From positions 27,287 through 91,286 of the forward strand of contig CAZIYJ010000013.1 in assembly GCA_964543475.1 (NCBI GenBank): a DNA stretch of 64,000 nt, given 5' to 3'. Source of the stretch: JAYSYM01 sp964543475. GTDB taxonomy: Bacteria > Bdellovibrionota > Bdellovibrionia > Bdellovibrionales > JAMPXM01. Below, piece by piece: positions 33,688 through 42,790 of this stretch. The position numbers were made by a program, and so were the translations under genes. Every line of letters starts with the position of its first letter. Position 1 is the stretch's first letter. The notes under the pieces were generated by a model. The model made no database searches, was not told the DNA's origin, and saw only the letters and a program-made list of their open reading frames with translations.

Positions 33688-34518
33688 ATGTCTTCTTTAG
33701 TTGGCGAACTTACAGTCAGAATTATTCCGCTTCTAACGGACAACTACTGCTATGTCGTCGCTTCGCAATCTCATCGAAAATTATTAATCATCGATCCTTC
33801 AGAGGCTCAGCCAGTCAACGAAGTCTTAAAAGCCGAGTTCTCAAGCTACAAAATCGATAAGATCTTGCTGACGCATCACCACGCTGACCATGTCGGTGGT
33901 GCTGCTGAGCTTTCGACTTTATTTGGCTGCAAAATCTACTGTTCGGATTACGACCTGCCGCGGTTGCCATTTGCTCACTTCGGAATTTCGACCGCCCTGC
34001 GGGCCGCCTCTGAAGGCAAAGCAAAGCAGCCTGCGTTGGCTCGCTACACTGGACAGACCGCATCAGATTCGTCCGACGATTTCGACTTCTGCGGAGAAAA
34101 AGTCGAAGTTCTATTTATCCCAGGCCATACACTTGGCCACATCGCCTATTACTTCACTAAAAGCCGACTCGTGTTTAGTGGCGATACACTTTTTTCTGCA
34201 GGCTGCGGAAAACTCTTCGAAGGTTCTCCTGAACAAATGTTTTTAAGCCTCAAAAAACTTGCACGTTTACCGATCGACACGAAAGTCTATTGTGGCCACG
34301 AATATACAGTTCAAAATTTAAAATTTGCAATTTCACTCGACCCAGAAAATCTCGATATAAAAACTTACATCGCCGCAGCCGACGAACTCCGCAGACGAAA
34401 TCTTCCGACAATTCCTTCAACCATCGGCATCGAAAAGATGGTGAACTTATTTGTTCGAGCCAAATCGGTCGAAGAACTGCGCGACCTCCGCCTCGCAAAA
34501 GACAGCTACAGGAACTAA
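33688..34518 (+). CDS. gloB: Hydroxyacylglutathione hydrolase (glyoxalase II)
   Basis: 276 residues. Metallo-beta-lactamase fold with THHHADHVGG, 'GHTLGHIAYYF', 'FSGDTLFSAGCGKLFEGSPEQMF' pattern (key FSGDT), and 'YCGHEYT', the typical glyoxalase II set that binds two metals and the glutathione thioester. Hydrolyses S-lactoylglutathione in methylglyoxal detoxification. ATG 33688 is preferred to the TTG at 33652 because the fold starts directly after it, though the Shine-Dalgarno is weak. Divergent from the BFD-like gene, 78 bases apart. Confidence 0.92.
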   Translation: MSSLVGELTVRIIPLLTDNYCYVVASQSHRKLLIIDPSEAQPVNEVLKAEFSSYKIDKILLTHHHADHVGGAAELSTLFGCKIYCSDYDLPRLPFAHFGISTALRAASEGKAKQPALARYTGQTASDSSDDFDFCGEKVEVLFIPGHTLGHIAYYFTKSRLVFSGDTLFSAGCGKLFEGSPEQMFLSLKKLARLPIDTKVYCGHEYTVQNLKFAISLDPENLDIKTYIAAADELRRRNLPTIPSTIGIEKMVNLFVRAKSVEELRDLRLAKDSYRN

Positions 34519-34662
34519 CTCCGAGGGCCGTGCTTCTGGTACGTACCCTGCAATTACCTAAATTCGAAGCTAAAGCAATCTGGCAGGACAAAGCTACGAG
34601 GACTGATCGTCTATAACCCAGACGGTAAGCGTTCAATTTTTGTCCTCCCACTAGGAGTAACT

Positions 34663-36693
34663 ATGAAATCGACCTTTTTAACCGTAAGCGCAGCTCTTCT
34701 TGGGACCTTGTTTACAGCCGGATCACTTCACGCGCAAGTTGCTAATCCCGCACAGAAGCTCGCAGCACAAGCCGATAGCTCATGTAAGCAAACGAATGAC
34801 CCTTTCGAAGTGGCCTACAAATACACTGCAAATTCAGAAAAGTTTGCTGGTCAATGTATCGACTCAAACCGATTTCGTGTCATTCAAAACCTCAAGATCG
34901 AAAATGGCACCCTCTCGTTAAACAACTACCAACATGAAAAAGAATACTGGGAAGCTAAACTCTCAGTTCAAGATGTTGAAAATGTTTATGTGCACGTTGT
35001 GCGGTTCCCAATTGCAGGCGTTGTTGAAGCAGCACATATTCAAATTCGATTTAAACTTAAAAATCCAGTGCAACTTAAAAATCAAATCGACGGTCGAAAA
35101 ACTACGGCTAATGATTTGATGGTTTCATTCGAGGCTTCACGTCCGAAGGATATTGGGTACAACTTTGCCCTGGGAGTTATGGAAAACTACAGCCTTATCG
35201 GAAAAGTCTCTTCGACGGCGCAAAAGAAGATCGACGGCAGCAATCCTTTTGAACAATATGAATTAGATCTTTCAGCAGAAGAAAAATCTCAGCTTCTCCA
35301 GATTGCTCTCAATAGAGCAGCTAAGATTACTAACGAGCAATTCTACAGCACTCTTCGACCCAACTGCGCTACTGAAGTGTTTGATGCAATCGATTCACTC
35401 CCACGCTTAAAAGGAAAATTCAGAAGCTTCCTTACTGTAATTTCAAACGACCCCGTCGCAAAACCTTCGATCGCAGCACTTCAAGCTAGAAAAATTCTCA
35501 AACGTCGCGTGCAAAACTTCGAAGACGAAGTAAATGGCGTGATTAAAGATATTCCGGTCGGCTCGACGACTACGCAACACTTAGTACCTCAGGTTGCTAA
35601 TCATTCATGGACTCTGCTTGTCACTCTCCCTCGATTAGACAAACTCACGCCGAATGAGCGTGCTGCAGTATTGAAGGTGAGAGCTGATCTTTTGCAAACA
35701 GCTCCTCTATTAGTTCAAGCTCTTGGTTCTTCGTTTATGACTGAGGCTGGTCTCGACGCTTCGAAAATTCTCAGCAGCACAGTGACGGTTTTGCAAGGCC
35801 GTCTACTTACGATCTTGAAATCGCTAAATCAGAATCTTCCAAATACGAAACAACACCTCGGACTCTACCTAGTTCCACTTCAAATGGGCGGAGCAACGAC
35901 GAGTTTGCAAAAATTCGGAATCCCTGCAGAGCTTCCTTTTGCAGTGAGGGATGTCGAAATTGAAGAAGGTAGCCGCGAAGCAACTGACACTTATTTCCAA
36001 ATTTCTGAAGGCACACGAAAAGCTGGCGACTCTGGAGCAAAGCTCAAAGACCCAGCGTATTTAATGGGGGCTGCAGTAAAGCTTCAAATTGCTCGTGATG
36101 CGAGTTCGTTTCATAGCCAACTTCTTGTGGGCTTAAACGACATTCAAAAACCGTTTGGAATGACAAATAGCCAAGTTGCCTTTAAACAAGCTGTCGTAAA
36201 AGGTGCGCAAGCCCGACTTACTCGCCCGACTCTCCTTCTTACACATGCGCAGCCAAACCTTGGAAGCTTAAATCCTCTCGTAAAAATTGAATTTGGACCT
36301 GAAGGTGGCTTAGCTGGTCGAATGAATCCAGAAAACTTTGCGATCTTCCAAATCAGAAAAGAACTCAATGGCAATTGCTCGACTCAGGCTGAATCAAGCC
36401 CGGCACTTCTAGGAAATCTAGCAGCGACTGCATTGAACAAGCCGGTTCTTGATAAGCTGATCGCTGGTAAAGCTGTAGCTTTTAAAATCTTGGGTGTAAA
36501 TCTCAATGCAAAAACCCGAAGAGTCGAAGCAATGGATGTGCGCGTTGCCACTTGGCCAATGAATTGTTTGTCAGTTCAAAACGTTAACGACCAATTCGCG
36601 CAGCAAGCAAATCAGATGTTCAAAAAATTAGAAGCTGACGCAAAAAACGGAAACTTAGTTCAGAGTTTAATTCAAAAACTTTTAGCTCGTTAA
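34663..36693 (+). CDS. Large secreted hypothetical protein
   Basis: 676 residues. Signal peptide with cleavage-like HAQ-V near residue 25. The mature protein has few Cys and no recognised domain; its middle is helical ('LQARKILKRRVQNFEDEVNGV'). AGGAG lies five bases upstream of ATG 34663. No membrane segment follows. It may be periplasmic or outer-membrane-associated. Stands alone, convergent with the suhB-type gene. Confidence 0.75.
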   Translation: MKSTFLTVSAALLGTLFTAGSLHAQVANPAQKLAAQADSSCKQTNDPFEVAYKYTANSEKFAGQCIDSNRFRVIQNLKIENGTLSLNNYQHEKEYWEAKLSVQDVENVYVHVVRFPIAGVVEAAHIQIRFKLKNPVQLKNQIDGRKTTANDLMVSFEASRPKDIGYNFALGVMENYSLIGKVSSTAQKKIDGSNPFEQYELDLSAEEKSQLLQIALNRAAKITNEQFYSTLRPNCATEVFDAIDSLPRLKGKFRSFLTVISNDPVAKPSIAALQARKILKRRVQNFEDEVNGVIKDIPVGSTTTQHLVPQVANHSWTLLVTLPRLDKLTPNERAAVLKVRADLLQTAPLLVQALGSSFMTEAGLDASKILSSTVTVLQGRLLTILKSLNQNLPNTKQHLGLYLVPLQMGGATTSLQKFGIPAELPFAVRDVEIEEGSREATDTYFQISEGTRKAGDSGAKLKDPAYLMGAAVKLQIARDASSFHSQLLVGLNDIQKPFGMTNSQVAFKQAVVKGAQARLTRPTLLLTHAQPNLGSLNPLVKIEFGPEGGLAGRMNPENFAIFQIRKELNGNCSTQAESSPALLGNLAATALNKPVLDKLIAGKAVAFKILGVNLNAKTRRVEAMDVRVATWPMNCLSVQNVNDQFAQQANQMFKKLEADAKNGNLVQSLIQKLLAR

Positions 36694-36705
36694 TTCGAAC
36701 AGATA

Positions 36706-37479
36706 TCAGCTCTTAAGGATCTTCATCATTTCACTTTCAAGATGAAGGTTCTTTCGAGAAGCAAGAAAGCCGCGGTTGCGTAAACCCGGCTTTCCATATT
36801 CCATCTCAAGACCAGTCTCCATCGAAATGATCTTCCCGCCTGCCTCCGAGAAGATTACGTGGCCAGCAGCAATGTCCCACTCAGAAGTTTCACCAAAGCG
36901 CGGATAAAGATCGGCGCGACCAGAAGCAAGCCAGCCAAATTTAATCGCAGAACCAATTCGAATCACATCGCTCACTTCAAATTTTTCATAAAACATTTGT
37001 CCGCGCTCAGTGACTTGCGACCCACTTGCAATCGCCACTAACGGCTCTGAAGTTCGAGAATTAAAAATCTTTTCGCCATTTAAGAACGCGCCGCCACCCA
37101 GCTCTGCTGAATACATCTCGTCAAACATTGGAGCATAGATCACCCCAAGCTGAGGTTTGCCACCGACCATTCGGGCAATGCTAACGGCGAAAGTATCTTT
37201 GCGTTCAACAAAGTTTTTGGTCCCGTCCAATGGGTCGACCAACCAATAGGGCTCATCGTCATCGGGTGCCAAATCATCGCTTCGGTAGTTTTCTTCAGAG
37301 ATTACAAATTCATCAAACTGGTCGGTTAAAGCGGCAACAATAAGGTCATCGGCTTGGGTATCTGCGATGGTCAGGAGGCTCTGATCTGCCTTCTGCTCGA
37401 ATTTATAGGCTTCTGAGAGGTAGATTCGCTTAATTAGCTCCCCGGCTTCTTTAGCAATATCGATGACTTGGCTAAGCAT
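36706..37479 (-). CDS. Inositol monophosphatase-family phosphatase
   Basis: 257 residues. Metal-binding motifs EENYR near 67, DPLDGTKNF near 85 (the hallmark DPxDGTxNF), and WDIAAGHVIFSEAGGKI near 205. Members act on inositol-1-phosphate (SuhB), 3'-phosphoadenosine 5'-phosphate (CysQ) or histidinol phosphate (HisN), all Li+-sensitive and Mg2+-dependent. The sequence does not settle which; the 'SLLTIADTQAD' start and length fit HisN or CysQ. Divergent from rpmG, about 100 bases apart. Confidence 0.9.
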   Translation of the reverse strand: MLSQVIDIAKEAGELIKRIYLSEAYKFEQKADQSLLTIADTQADDLIVAALTDQFDEFVISEENYRSDDLAPDDDEPYWLVDPLDGTKNFVERKDTFAVSIARMVGGKPQLGVIYAPMFDEMYSAELGGGAFLNGEKIFNSRTSEPLVAIASGSQVTERGQMFYEKFEVSDVIRIGSAIKFGWLASGRADLYPRFGETSEWDIAAGHVIFSEAGGKIISMETGLEMEYGKPGLRNRGFLASRKNLHLESEMMKILKS

Positions 37480-37576
37480 TTTGAGATTCTCTCCCCACTA
37501 AAAAGACCTACCATTGGTTGGTGAGCTATGTTATCACCTTTCATTCAAGATCATCTAAAAGGTTGGGAAGTTCGTC

Positions 37577-37756
37577 ATGGCTAAAAAAGGCAAAAAACGT
37601 ATTATCACTCTCGAGTGCACTGAAGCCCGTAAAGAAGGACTCTCTCCTTCACGTTACACAACTACTAAAAACTCACAGACGCACCCTGAGCGCCTTGAGA
37701 AAAAGAAATATAACCCGACTTTAAAGCGTCATACAGTTCACCGCGAACTCAAGTAG
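37577..37756 (+). CDS. rpmG: Ribosomal protein L33, zinc-free (C-minus) form
   Basis: 59 residues, too short for many gene callers. MAKKGKKRIITLECTEARKE opens it and KRHTVHRELK closes it, clearly L33 of the large subunit. Of the four zinc Cys of C-plus forms only the one in LECTE remains, the partner CxxC near the end is replaced by NPTL. So it is the zinc-independent form, often used under zinc limitation; here no second copy is seen. It is followed after 32 bases by a strong terminator. Confidence 0.97.
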   Translation: MAKKGKKRIITLECTEARKEGLSPSRYTTTKNSQTHPERLEKKKYNPTLKRHTVHRELK

Positions 37757-37783
37757 TTCCCGAGTTCTTCGTACGCTAAAATC

Positions 37784-37814
37784 AAAAAGGTAGAGCAATG
37801 CTCTACCTTTTTTT
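37784..37814 (+). terminator. Strong intrinsic terminator, bidirectional
   Basis: GGTAGAGC, loop AAT, GCTCTACC then seven T on the plus strand, with AAAAA before the stem so that it also works on the minus strand. It ends both rpmG and the convergent CBS-domain gene. Confidence 0.95.
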
Positions 37815-37816
37815 AT

Positions 37817-38260
37817 TTACAGTCTGACTTCTTTTTCCCGGTGACGTTGGCGCTCCCCTAAACGAGAAAGCGAACCAATCTCTCTGCTTAACAATTCAAG
37901 TAGCTCTGAAGACGAAACGATTCCGATCAGCACGCCTTCAGCATTCACGACCGGTAAGCGGCTAACTCCGTATTTTTCCATTAACTGAATGGTTTCATAG
38001 ATGCCTTGATCTTCGGTTACCGTGACCAAGGCCGGAGTCATGACGTCATCTACTTGCACAGTGTCGGGATCAATCCGTAATGCGACAAGACCGACAACAA
38101 TATCTCGATCGGTGAGTATTCCGACTGGTCGACGCTCTTTGCCTTCGCAAACTACAACGTCTCCCACATGTGCTTCCCGCATCACTCGAGCCGCATCGGT
38201 TACTTTCGATTTACGATCGATAACAGCAACCTTGCGACTACAAACATCAGCTATCGGCAT
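37817..38260 (-). CDS. CBS-domain pair protein
   Basis: 147 residues from ATG 38260, supported by GGAGG; a TTG at 38278 is rejected. Two CBS repeats (about 1-65 and 70-130), each with a GILTD or GIVSS nucleotide-pocket segment, form a Bateman module that usually binds AMP/ATP or similar. No catalytic domain is attached, so it may sense nucleotide for a partner protein. It follows the Fis-type gene by 27 bases, so both form one operon. The C-terminus is basic. Confidence 0.88.
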   Translation of the reverse strand: MPIADVCSRKVAVIDRKSKVTDAARVMREAHVGDVVVCEGKERRPVGILTDRDIVVGLVALRIDPDTVQVDDVMTPALVTVTEDQGIYETIQLMEKYGVSRLPVVNAEGVLIGIVSSSELLELLSREIGSLSRLGERQRHREKEVRL

Positions 38261-38287
38261 TCCCGGCCTCCGCTGCAAAATTCAGTT

Positions 38288-38551
38288 TTAGTGAGTCACC
38301 TGATTATTCATGCTGACTTCATGTTCTTCTGAAGGAACAGGAGAATCATCCATCTTTCCTTTATTTCGGCGATACAGGGTGCGGCGATTGATTCCTAGAA
38401 TCCTTGCCGCAGCTGTTTTTTTGCCTTTGGTGTAGTTCAACACGTAATCAATATAACGTGCGTTCCACTCTGCTAAAGTTGGAAGTTCATCTGCGTTGCC
38501 TTTTGGAAACGCGAAAGGAAATTCCTGAGTCGAGTTGTCTTGTTGCTGCAT
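38288..38551 (-). CDS. Stand-alone Fis-type helix-turn-helix protein
   Basis: 87 residues. Residues about 35-65 hold the HTH_8 pattern 'YTKGKKTAAARILGINRRTLYRR' found at the ends of NtrC- and PrrA/ActR-type regulators; the receiver and AAA+ domains are missing. A GGGGAGA site precedes the ATG. It may be a DNA-bending or auxiliary regulator. Upstream of the CBS gene in the same operon. Confidence 0.8.
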   Translation of the reverse strand: MQQQDNSTQEFPFAFPKGNADELPTLAEWNARYIDYVLNYTKGKKTAAARILGINRRTLYRRNKGKMDDSPVPSEEHEVSMNNQVTH

Positions 38552-38684
38552 ATAATTTTTCTCCCCACGAAAAAGATTTTGGGCTTCTCCCGTGACACAT
38601 CCACTCGAAACATAGCGCAGGAAGAATATTATCCCTAGTGCACTTTTCTAAACACGCCGATCACACCACTGGTCGCACCAGCTG

Positions 38685-39731
38685 CTACGAATACTTATTT
38701 AAATCTTGCGAAAACTGATGCGGCAATTCGACTGACTCTTCGGGCGCTGCCTCGGCACTTGCAGCACTGTCATCGTGTTGCATCGGCAAAGGCATTCCAG
38801 GCAGCATGGTTTCACTTGCAGGCTTTGCGCGCGTAACTTTGTTTTCTTTTTCTAAAAGATCAATAAGTTTTCGGACCGCGATCATACGATTCGAAGTTTG
38901 ACGCCAAACCGCATAGTAGTTCAAAACCATTGGCCCGCCGACAGTGAAAGATTGCAAATTTGCATGAGTGAGTGTTGATTCGACTAAATTTTTCGCTACA
39001 GCCATTACACATCTGCCCTGCTCCGCGAGCCTCACACAGAAGTCCCAGTGATCGCTTTCAATCACCTCTTCGACATACACATCTGAGGACTGCAAGTGAT
39101 CAGTGACCAATTTATTGAGTTGCTCATCATGGCGAGACCTTGCAAGGGGCAAGTTCTGAAAAATCTCAATTCGATTTTTATATTTTTCTGCGATCTCATT
39201 AGAAACGACAAATACAACTTCCGGCGAAGCCACTTTGCCAAACTCGAGTCGCGGAGAATTTGGCGGCGTCAATGTCATTCCCCAATCAATGTCACCATCA
39301 TTGATCATCTCAAGCATTCGATCTGCGTTTTTCTCGCGAACCGTGTGCACAGTGCCAAATGGGGCAAACACTTCGAAGTATCCTAATAAAAAATCGACTT
39401 CAACAGAGCCAGCGAAACCATCTTGCAAGCCCACTCGGACCGGATAGCCACCGATCAACGTAGGTGACACCACATCGAGAAAGCGCAAACCAGCTTCAAA
39501 CATTTGTTTTGCATATCGATAGAGAGTTTCACCTTCTGTTGTCAGCTCAATGCGACGAGGTCTTCTGTGAAAGAGTGGTATCTCTAAAAGTGTTTCTAAG
39601 CGCTTGATCTGTTCACTCACTGTCGGAATTGACACTCCAGTAACTTCTGCAGCTTCCTTCATCGACATTTTGCGCGCTACTTCATAGAAGTAGTAGACCT
39701 GGTTCCAGTTAATATCCTTGAGTTTCCTCAT
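38685..39731 (-). CDS. LysR-family transcription regulator
   Basis: 348 residues from ATG 39731, which has GGGGG five bases upstream; a longer frame to 39764 adds 11 atypical residues. N-terminal winged helix with 'MSMKEAAEVTGVSIPTVSEQIKRLETLLEIPLFHR' pattern, LysR effector-binding domain after it, and a C-terminal about 45-residue acidic tail unusual for the family. Regulates unknown genes, possibly the neighbouring ones. Autoregulation is common in the family. The HPF-like gene sits 84 bases away on the same strand. Confidence 0.88.
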   Translation of the reverse strand: MRKLKDINWNQVYYFYEVARKMSMKEAAEVTGVSIPTVSEQIKRLETLLEIPLFHRRPRRIELTTEGETLYRYAKQMFEAGLRFLDVVSPTLIGGYPVRVGLQDGFAGSVEVDFLLGYFEVFAPFGTVHTVREKNADRMLEMINDGDIDWGMTLTPPNSPRLEFGKVASPEVVFVVSNEIAEKYKNRIEIFQNLPLARSRHDEQLNKLVTDHLQSSDVYVEEVIESDHWDFCVRLAEQGRCVMAVAKNLVESTLTHANLQSFTVGGPMVLNYYAVWRQTSNRMIAVRKLIDLLEKENKVTRAKPASETMLPGMPLPMQHDDSAASAEAAPEESVELPHQFSQDLNKYS

Positions 39732-39815
39732 TTTTTCCCCCGAGCTTTTGCATGGCGCGTCCACCTTCAGGGTATGGGAATCATGATGAGGAATCCTTCT
39801 TTCAAGGTCAGCGGT

Positions 39816-40115
39816 TTATGAAGAAAAGGACAAATCTGCTGGGCGCTCCCTCTTCCATTGTTCCAGCTGGAGCCTGGTATCTCTGATGATCGACTCGACC
39901 AACTGCTTGAAATTTGATGAGCGACAAGCTGAGACAAATTTATTGTGAACAGACCTAATCTTTAAAAGCCCTTGGTAGTCATTGCCATCTTTTCGAATCA
40001 ACAGTGTGGCACTCGAATCAGACGGTGCTTTCTCGAGTAACCCCGTAAGCCGCGCAGTCATCTCCACTACATCATGCTGATTTTCGTTTTCTAATCCTTC
40101 GATTTTCATTTTCAT
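39816..40115 (-). CDS. Possible HPF/RaiA-like ribosome-associated protein
   Basis: 99 residues. The order of secondary-structure-like segments ('LLIRKDGNDYQGLLKIRS', 'FVSACRSSNFKQLVESIIRDTRLQLEQWK') resembles the S30AE fold of hibernation factors HPF/YfiA, where a final helix of alternating charge follows. Several conserved basic residues of HPF are absent, so this is tentative. It starts 6 bases after the pentapeptide-repeat gene stop, so both are likely co-transcribed. Confidence 0.5.
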   Translation of the reverse strand: MKMKIEGLENENQHDVVEMTARLTGLLEKAPSDSSATLLIRKDGNDYQGLLKIRSVHNKFVSACRSSNFKQLVESIIRDTRLQLEQWKRERPADLSFSS

Positions 40116-40121
40116 CCTTTC

Positions 40122-40649
40122 TCAAAAACAGTAAATCATTCCTCGCAACTCAGCATCATCACGCGAAATCGGCAATTCAGTATGCCTATCAAACTTTGCA
40201 CCTCTTACTTCAACATCTGTAAAACGCACGCCTCGTAAATTTGCTCCTCGCAAATCGCTAAAGCGCAGGTCGGCAAAAGATAAATCAGCTTCCGAAAAAT
40301 TTGCTTCTCTCAGGTCTGCATTTGCAAGCGATGCCTGACAGAGCTCTGCTCCGGTAAAATCTGCGCTATGAAGTTTTGCCTTTCGAAAATTTGCACAGCT
40401 TAAATCTGAGCCGCTAAAGCGAGCATTCGTTAAATCTCTTTCTGAGAAGTCACTTAGCGGCAAATGCTCTGAACAGTAGTCGCCGTGGCATTCACTTGCG
40501 CTCTTGTTCGGAAGCTCACAAGCTACTTCATCATCACTGCAAGCTGCATTCGGGACCCACTTCGTCTCATCTATAAACTCCATGCTCACGGCATAATCAC
40601 CCTTATGAGTAAGTCCATCCGATTTAACTAACTTTACATGTGATCTCAT
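40122..40649 (-). CDS. Pentapeptide-repeat protein
   Basis: 175 residues. About 15 A(D/N)(L/F)xx pentads between residues 65 and 150 (e.g. ADFTG, ADLRE, ANFSE, ADLSF, ANLRG), forming a right-handed quadrilateral beta-helix. N-terminal 60 residues are Cys-containing and unlike the repeats. No signal peptide. Some such proteins mimic DNA and protect gyrase (Qnr, MfpA); this one is not close to those. GGGGGGA lies before the ATG. Confidence 0.9.
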   Translation of the reverse strand: MRSHVKLVKSDGLTHKGDYAVSMEFIDETKWVPNAACSDDEVACELPNKSASECHGDYCSEHLPLSDFSERDLTNARFSGSDLSCANFRKAKLHSADFTGAELCQASLANADLREANFSEADLSFADLRFSDLRGANLRGVRFTDVEVRGAKFDRHTELPISRDDAELRGMIYCF

Positions 40650-40927
40650 ACCGTCCCCCCGAGGCTCCGTACCTATATTGTCTGACAGGAGGGATGAGTT
40701 CCCTAGCTTTTGTAATCTTCGATTTGCTAAACGCTAAGAGAGAGACTCTAAATCTCATGATTCGGAACTGCTGAAATTAGACGAAACGCAACAGTTCGAG
40801 CCTTAAAGTTGATAAGACTTGCTGAGAAGAAGATGAGCGAAAGAATGTTTAAGTCACCACAAATTTCGAGGCACAAGAAAACTTGGTTTATCAAAGGTCA
40901 ATCTGTTTAGGTTCCGCGATAACTAAT

Positions 40928-41995
40928 TCAAACTTTCGCGCCCCACACGACTTTCGAGAAAAAGCCGCGGCTGCTTTTTACTCCAAGCACACCCTGCTTT
41001 GAGTAAAGATCTTCCATCGGTCGCGAAATGTAGTTCTTGTAAAACGGCTCATGAAATTCTCGAGGGAAATCAACGAGAGCACGTTCAAGCTTTGGGTTAT
41101 CTCCCAGCTGGAGAGAATCCACCATACCTACAAAGCCTTGCGGTTTCAAAACTCTTAGCGACTCTGCGATGACTGCTTCACGAACTTTCTCAGGCAGCTC
41201 ATGGAAAATAAACACCGAGTAAACAGCATCGAACTGTTCATCTTTAAATGGCAGGTCAGCGCCATCACCTTTAATGAAGTCGACTTTCTTTAGAGTGTTT
41301 GTTTTCGTTCGGGCTAAACGCAAATACGCTTCACTCAGATCAAGCGCAGTAATATGAGCTTGCGGAAAAGCTGCCTGAACAAACTCAGACGCACGACCAG
41401 TTCCTGCGCCGATCTCTAGAAACCTCAAACCTTTTCCGTTGCTATCAAATTTTTCTTTCATCGGCTTGATGATCAATCGTCTCATCGCATCTGCAGAGCC
41501 AGAAAACAGAACTTCAACTTGATGGTCATACAATTCTGCAGAGTGGTCCGTTAAATAACCACTGTCTTGAAAGTGAAAGTTTCGTCGATAATATTCAGGG
41601 AGCCCCTCTAAGAGCTCGTTAGCGTCGGCACTAAAATGATGAGCCTGCTTGCTCGACTTTCTCTGCGCTGCCTTGACTCCATCGATAAATAGCTTCGGAA
41701 TTCGAGTTAAATGCTTAAATGCGGACTCTGGCTTCAAAACACTCACAGGATAAATTCCTGCGGCAATATTTTCTGCATCAGCGCGGAGCAAGCTAAGCAA
41801 TTCGGCTCGAGAAGTTTTCAGAAGCTCCAGATCATCCGTTAAAAGCTTTGGGCGCCTTCGATTCACCAACAGATCTATGGCTGGCAACAGCAAGCCTTCC
41901 GCCGTGAAAAATACACTTCTTAAAAGAGAATAGGATAATAACGCTTGGGCTCTCATAAGAAGAAATCTACCACCTTCGGCTGTTTGCGCAAACAT
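40928..41995 (-). CDS. Class I SAM-dependent methyltransferase
   Basis: 355 residues. Methyltransf_11 domain at about 190-300 with motif I LEIGAGTGRASE, motif II 'ITALDLSEAYLRLAR' and the acidic GDGADLPF plus 'FDAVYSVFIFHELP'. N-terminal 150 residues are a separate helical domain with a hydrophobic stretch. ATG 41995 is used, but ATG 41956 cannot be excluded. Substrate is not predictable; resembles quinone and lipid methyltransferases. Divergent from the PAP2 gene by 72 bases. Confidence 0.82.
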   Translation of the reverse strand: MFAQTAEGGRFLLMRAQALLSYSLLRSVFFTAEGLLLPAIDLLVNRRRPKLLTDDLELLKTSRAELLSLLRADAENIAAGIYPVSVLKPESAFKHLTRIPKLFIDGVKAAQRKSSKQAHHFSADANELLEGLPEYYRRNFHFQDSGYLTDHSAELYDHQVEVLFSGSADAMRRLIIKPMKEKFDSNGKGLRFLEIGAGTGRASEFVQAAFPQAHITALDLSEAYLRLARTKTNTLKKVDFIKGDGADLPFKDEQFDAVYSVFIFHELPEKVREAVIAESLRVLKPQGFVGMVDSLQLGDNPKLERALVDFPREFHEPFYKNYISRPMEDLYSKQGVLGVKSSRGFFSKVVWGAKV

Positions 41996-42067
41996 CCATT
42001 ACTTAAGTCTAATTTCTTCTAAACCAAACTCGCCCGTAGCAAGCTCATTAGCTATTGTAAGAGGTCT

Positions 42068-42718
42068 ATGACGACTCAACTTGTAAAAGTGCTCACTCCA
42101 AAGACGAAAATTCCATTTGGTCTCTTTATTTTGGTGTGGATCATTGTTCTGTATATGCTCCCCCAAAAACTTCCGATATTTGAGGGACAGCTCGTCCCGG
42201 TCACTTTTATCGACCACATGATTCCGCTTAGCTCTTCCTGGATCTGGGTTTACGTTTCTTATTACTTCTTTTTGATTGGTGCATTTTTAACTGCGCAAGG
42301 TAAAAACTCGAATCAAATCTTTTATTCTTTCTTCGCCTCTGCGATCCTCGGAACAATTATCTTTTTCCTTTTTCCAACTGTGATCGACCGCAATCTTCAC
42401 CCAATCCTCGACTCAACTTCTCTTTCGGGCTGGTTGCTTTCGATCATTCGCATAACAGACGCTCCGCTTAACTGTGCGCCAAGCATGCACATTGCGATGA
42501 CCACAATTGCTTGCGGCACCTTCATTCGAGAACGCAGTTGGTACACCTGGCCAGCAATTATCTGGGCGCTGTTAATCGCCTATTCGACAATGGCAACCAA
42601 GCAGCATTATTGGTGGGATGTGGCTACAGGCTTTGCCCTTGGCCTCTTCGTCTTCGGCTTCTTCGACCGCGCCACTTATATCGAGCCACAGCGTCTGGGC
42701 CGCACAGAAAAAGCATGA
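42068..42718 (+). CDS. PAP2-superfamily membrane phosphatase (PAP2_3-like)
   Basis: 216 residues with about five membrane segments. Motifs CAPSMHIA near 140 and STMATKQHYWWDV near 180 fit the PAP2 active site, with the catalytic His pair and Asp at correct spacing; the Arg of the usual SR is Thr, as in the inositol-phosphotransferase-like PAP2_3 group. Probably acts on a lipid phosphate in the inner membrane. Starts close to the divergent methyltransferase gene. Confidence 0.82.
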   Translation: MTTQLVKVLTPKTKIPFGLFILVWIIVLYMLPQKLPIFEGQLVPVTFIDHMIPLSSSWIWVYVSYYFFLIGAFLTAQGKNSNQIFYSFFASAILGTIIFFLFPTVIDRNLHPILDSTSLSGWLLSIIRITDAPLNCAPSMHIAMTTIACGTFIRERSWYTWPAIIWALLIAYSTMATKQHYWWDVATGFALGLFVFGFFDRATYIEPQRLGRTEKA

Positions 42719-42790
42719 AAGCTTTTCTAAATCTTGTGAATTGAGTCACCACTCTTCTCTCGAGAAAGCTCCCTGTGCTATAAGCACATC

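Noticed and set aside
41999..42217. 72-codon minus-strand frame
   Set aside because: Antisense to the clear PAP2 gene start, no family match.
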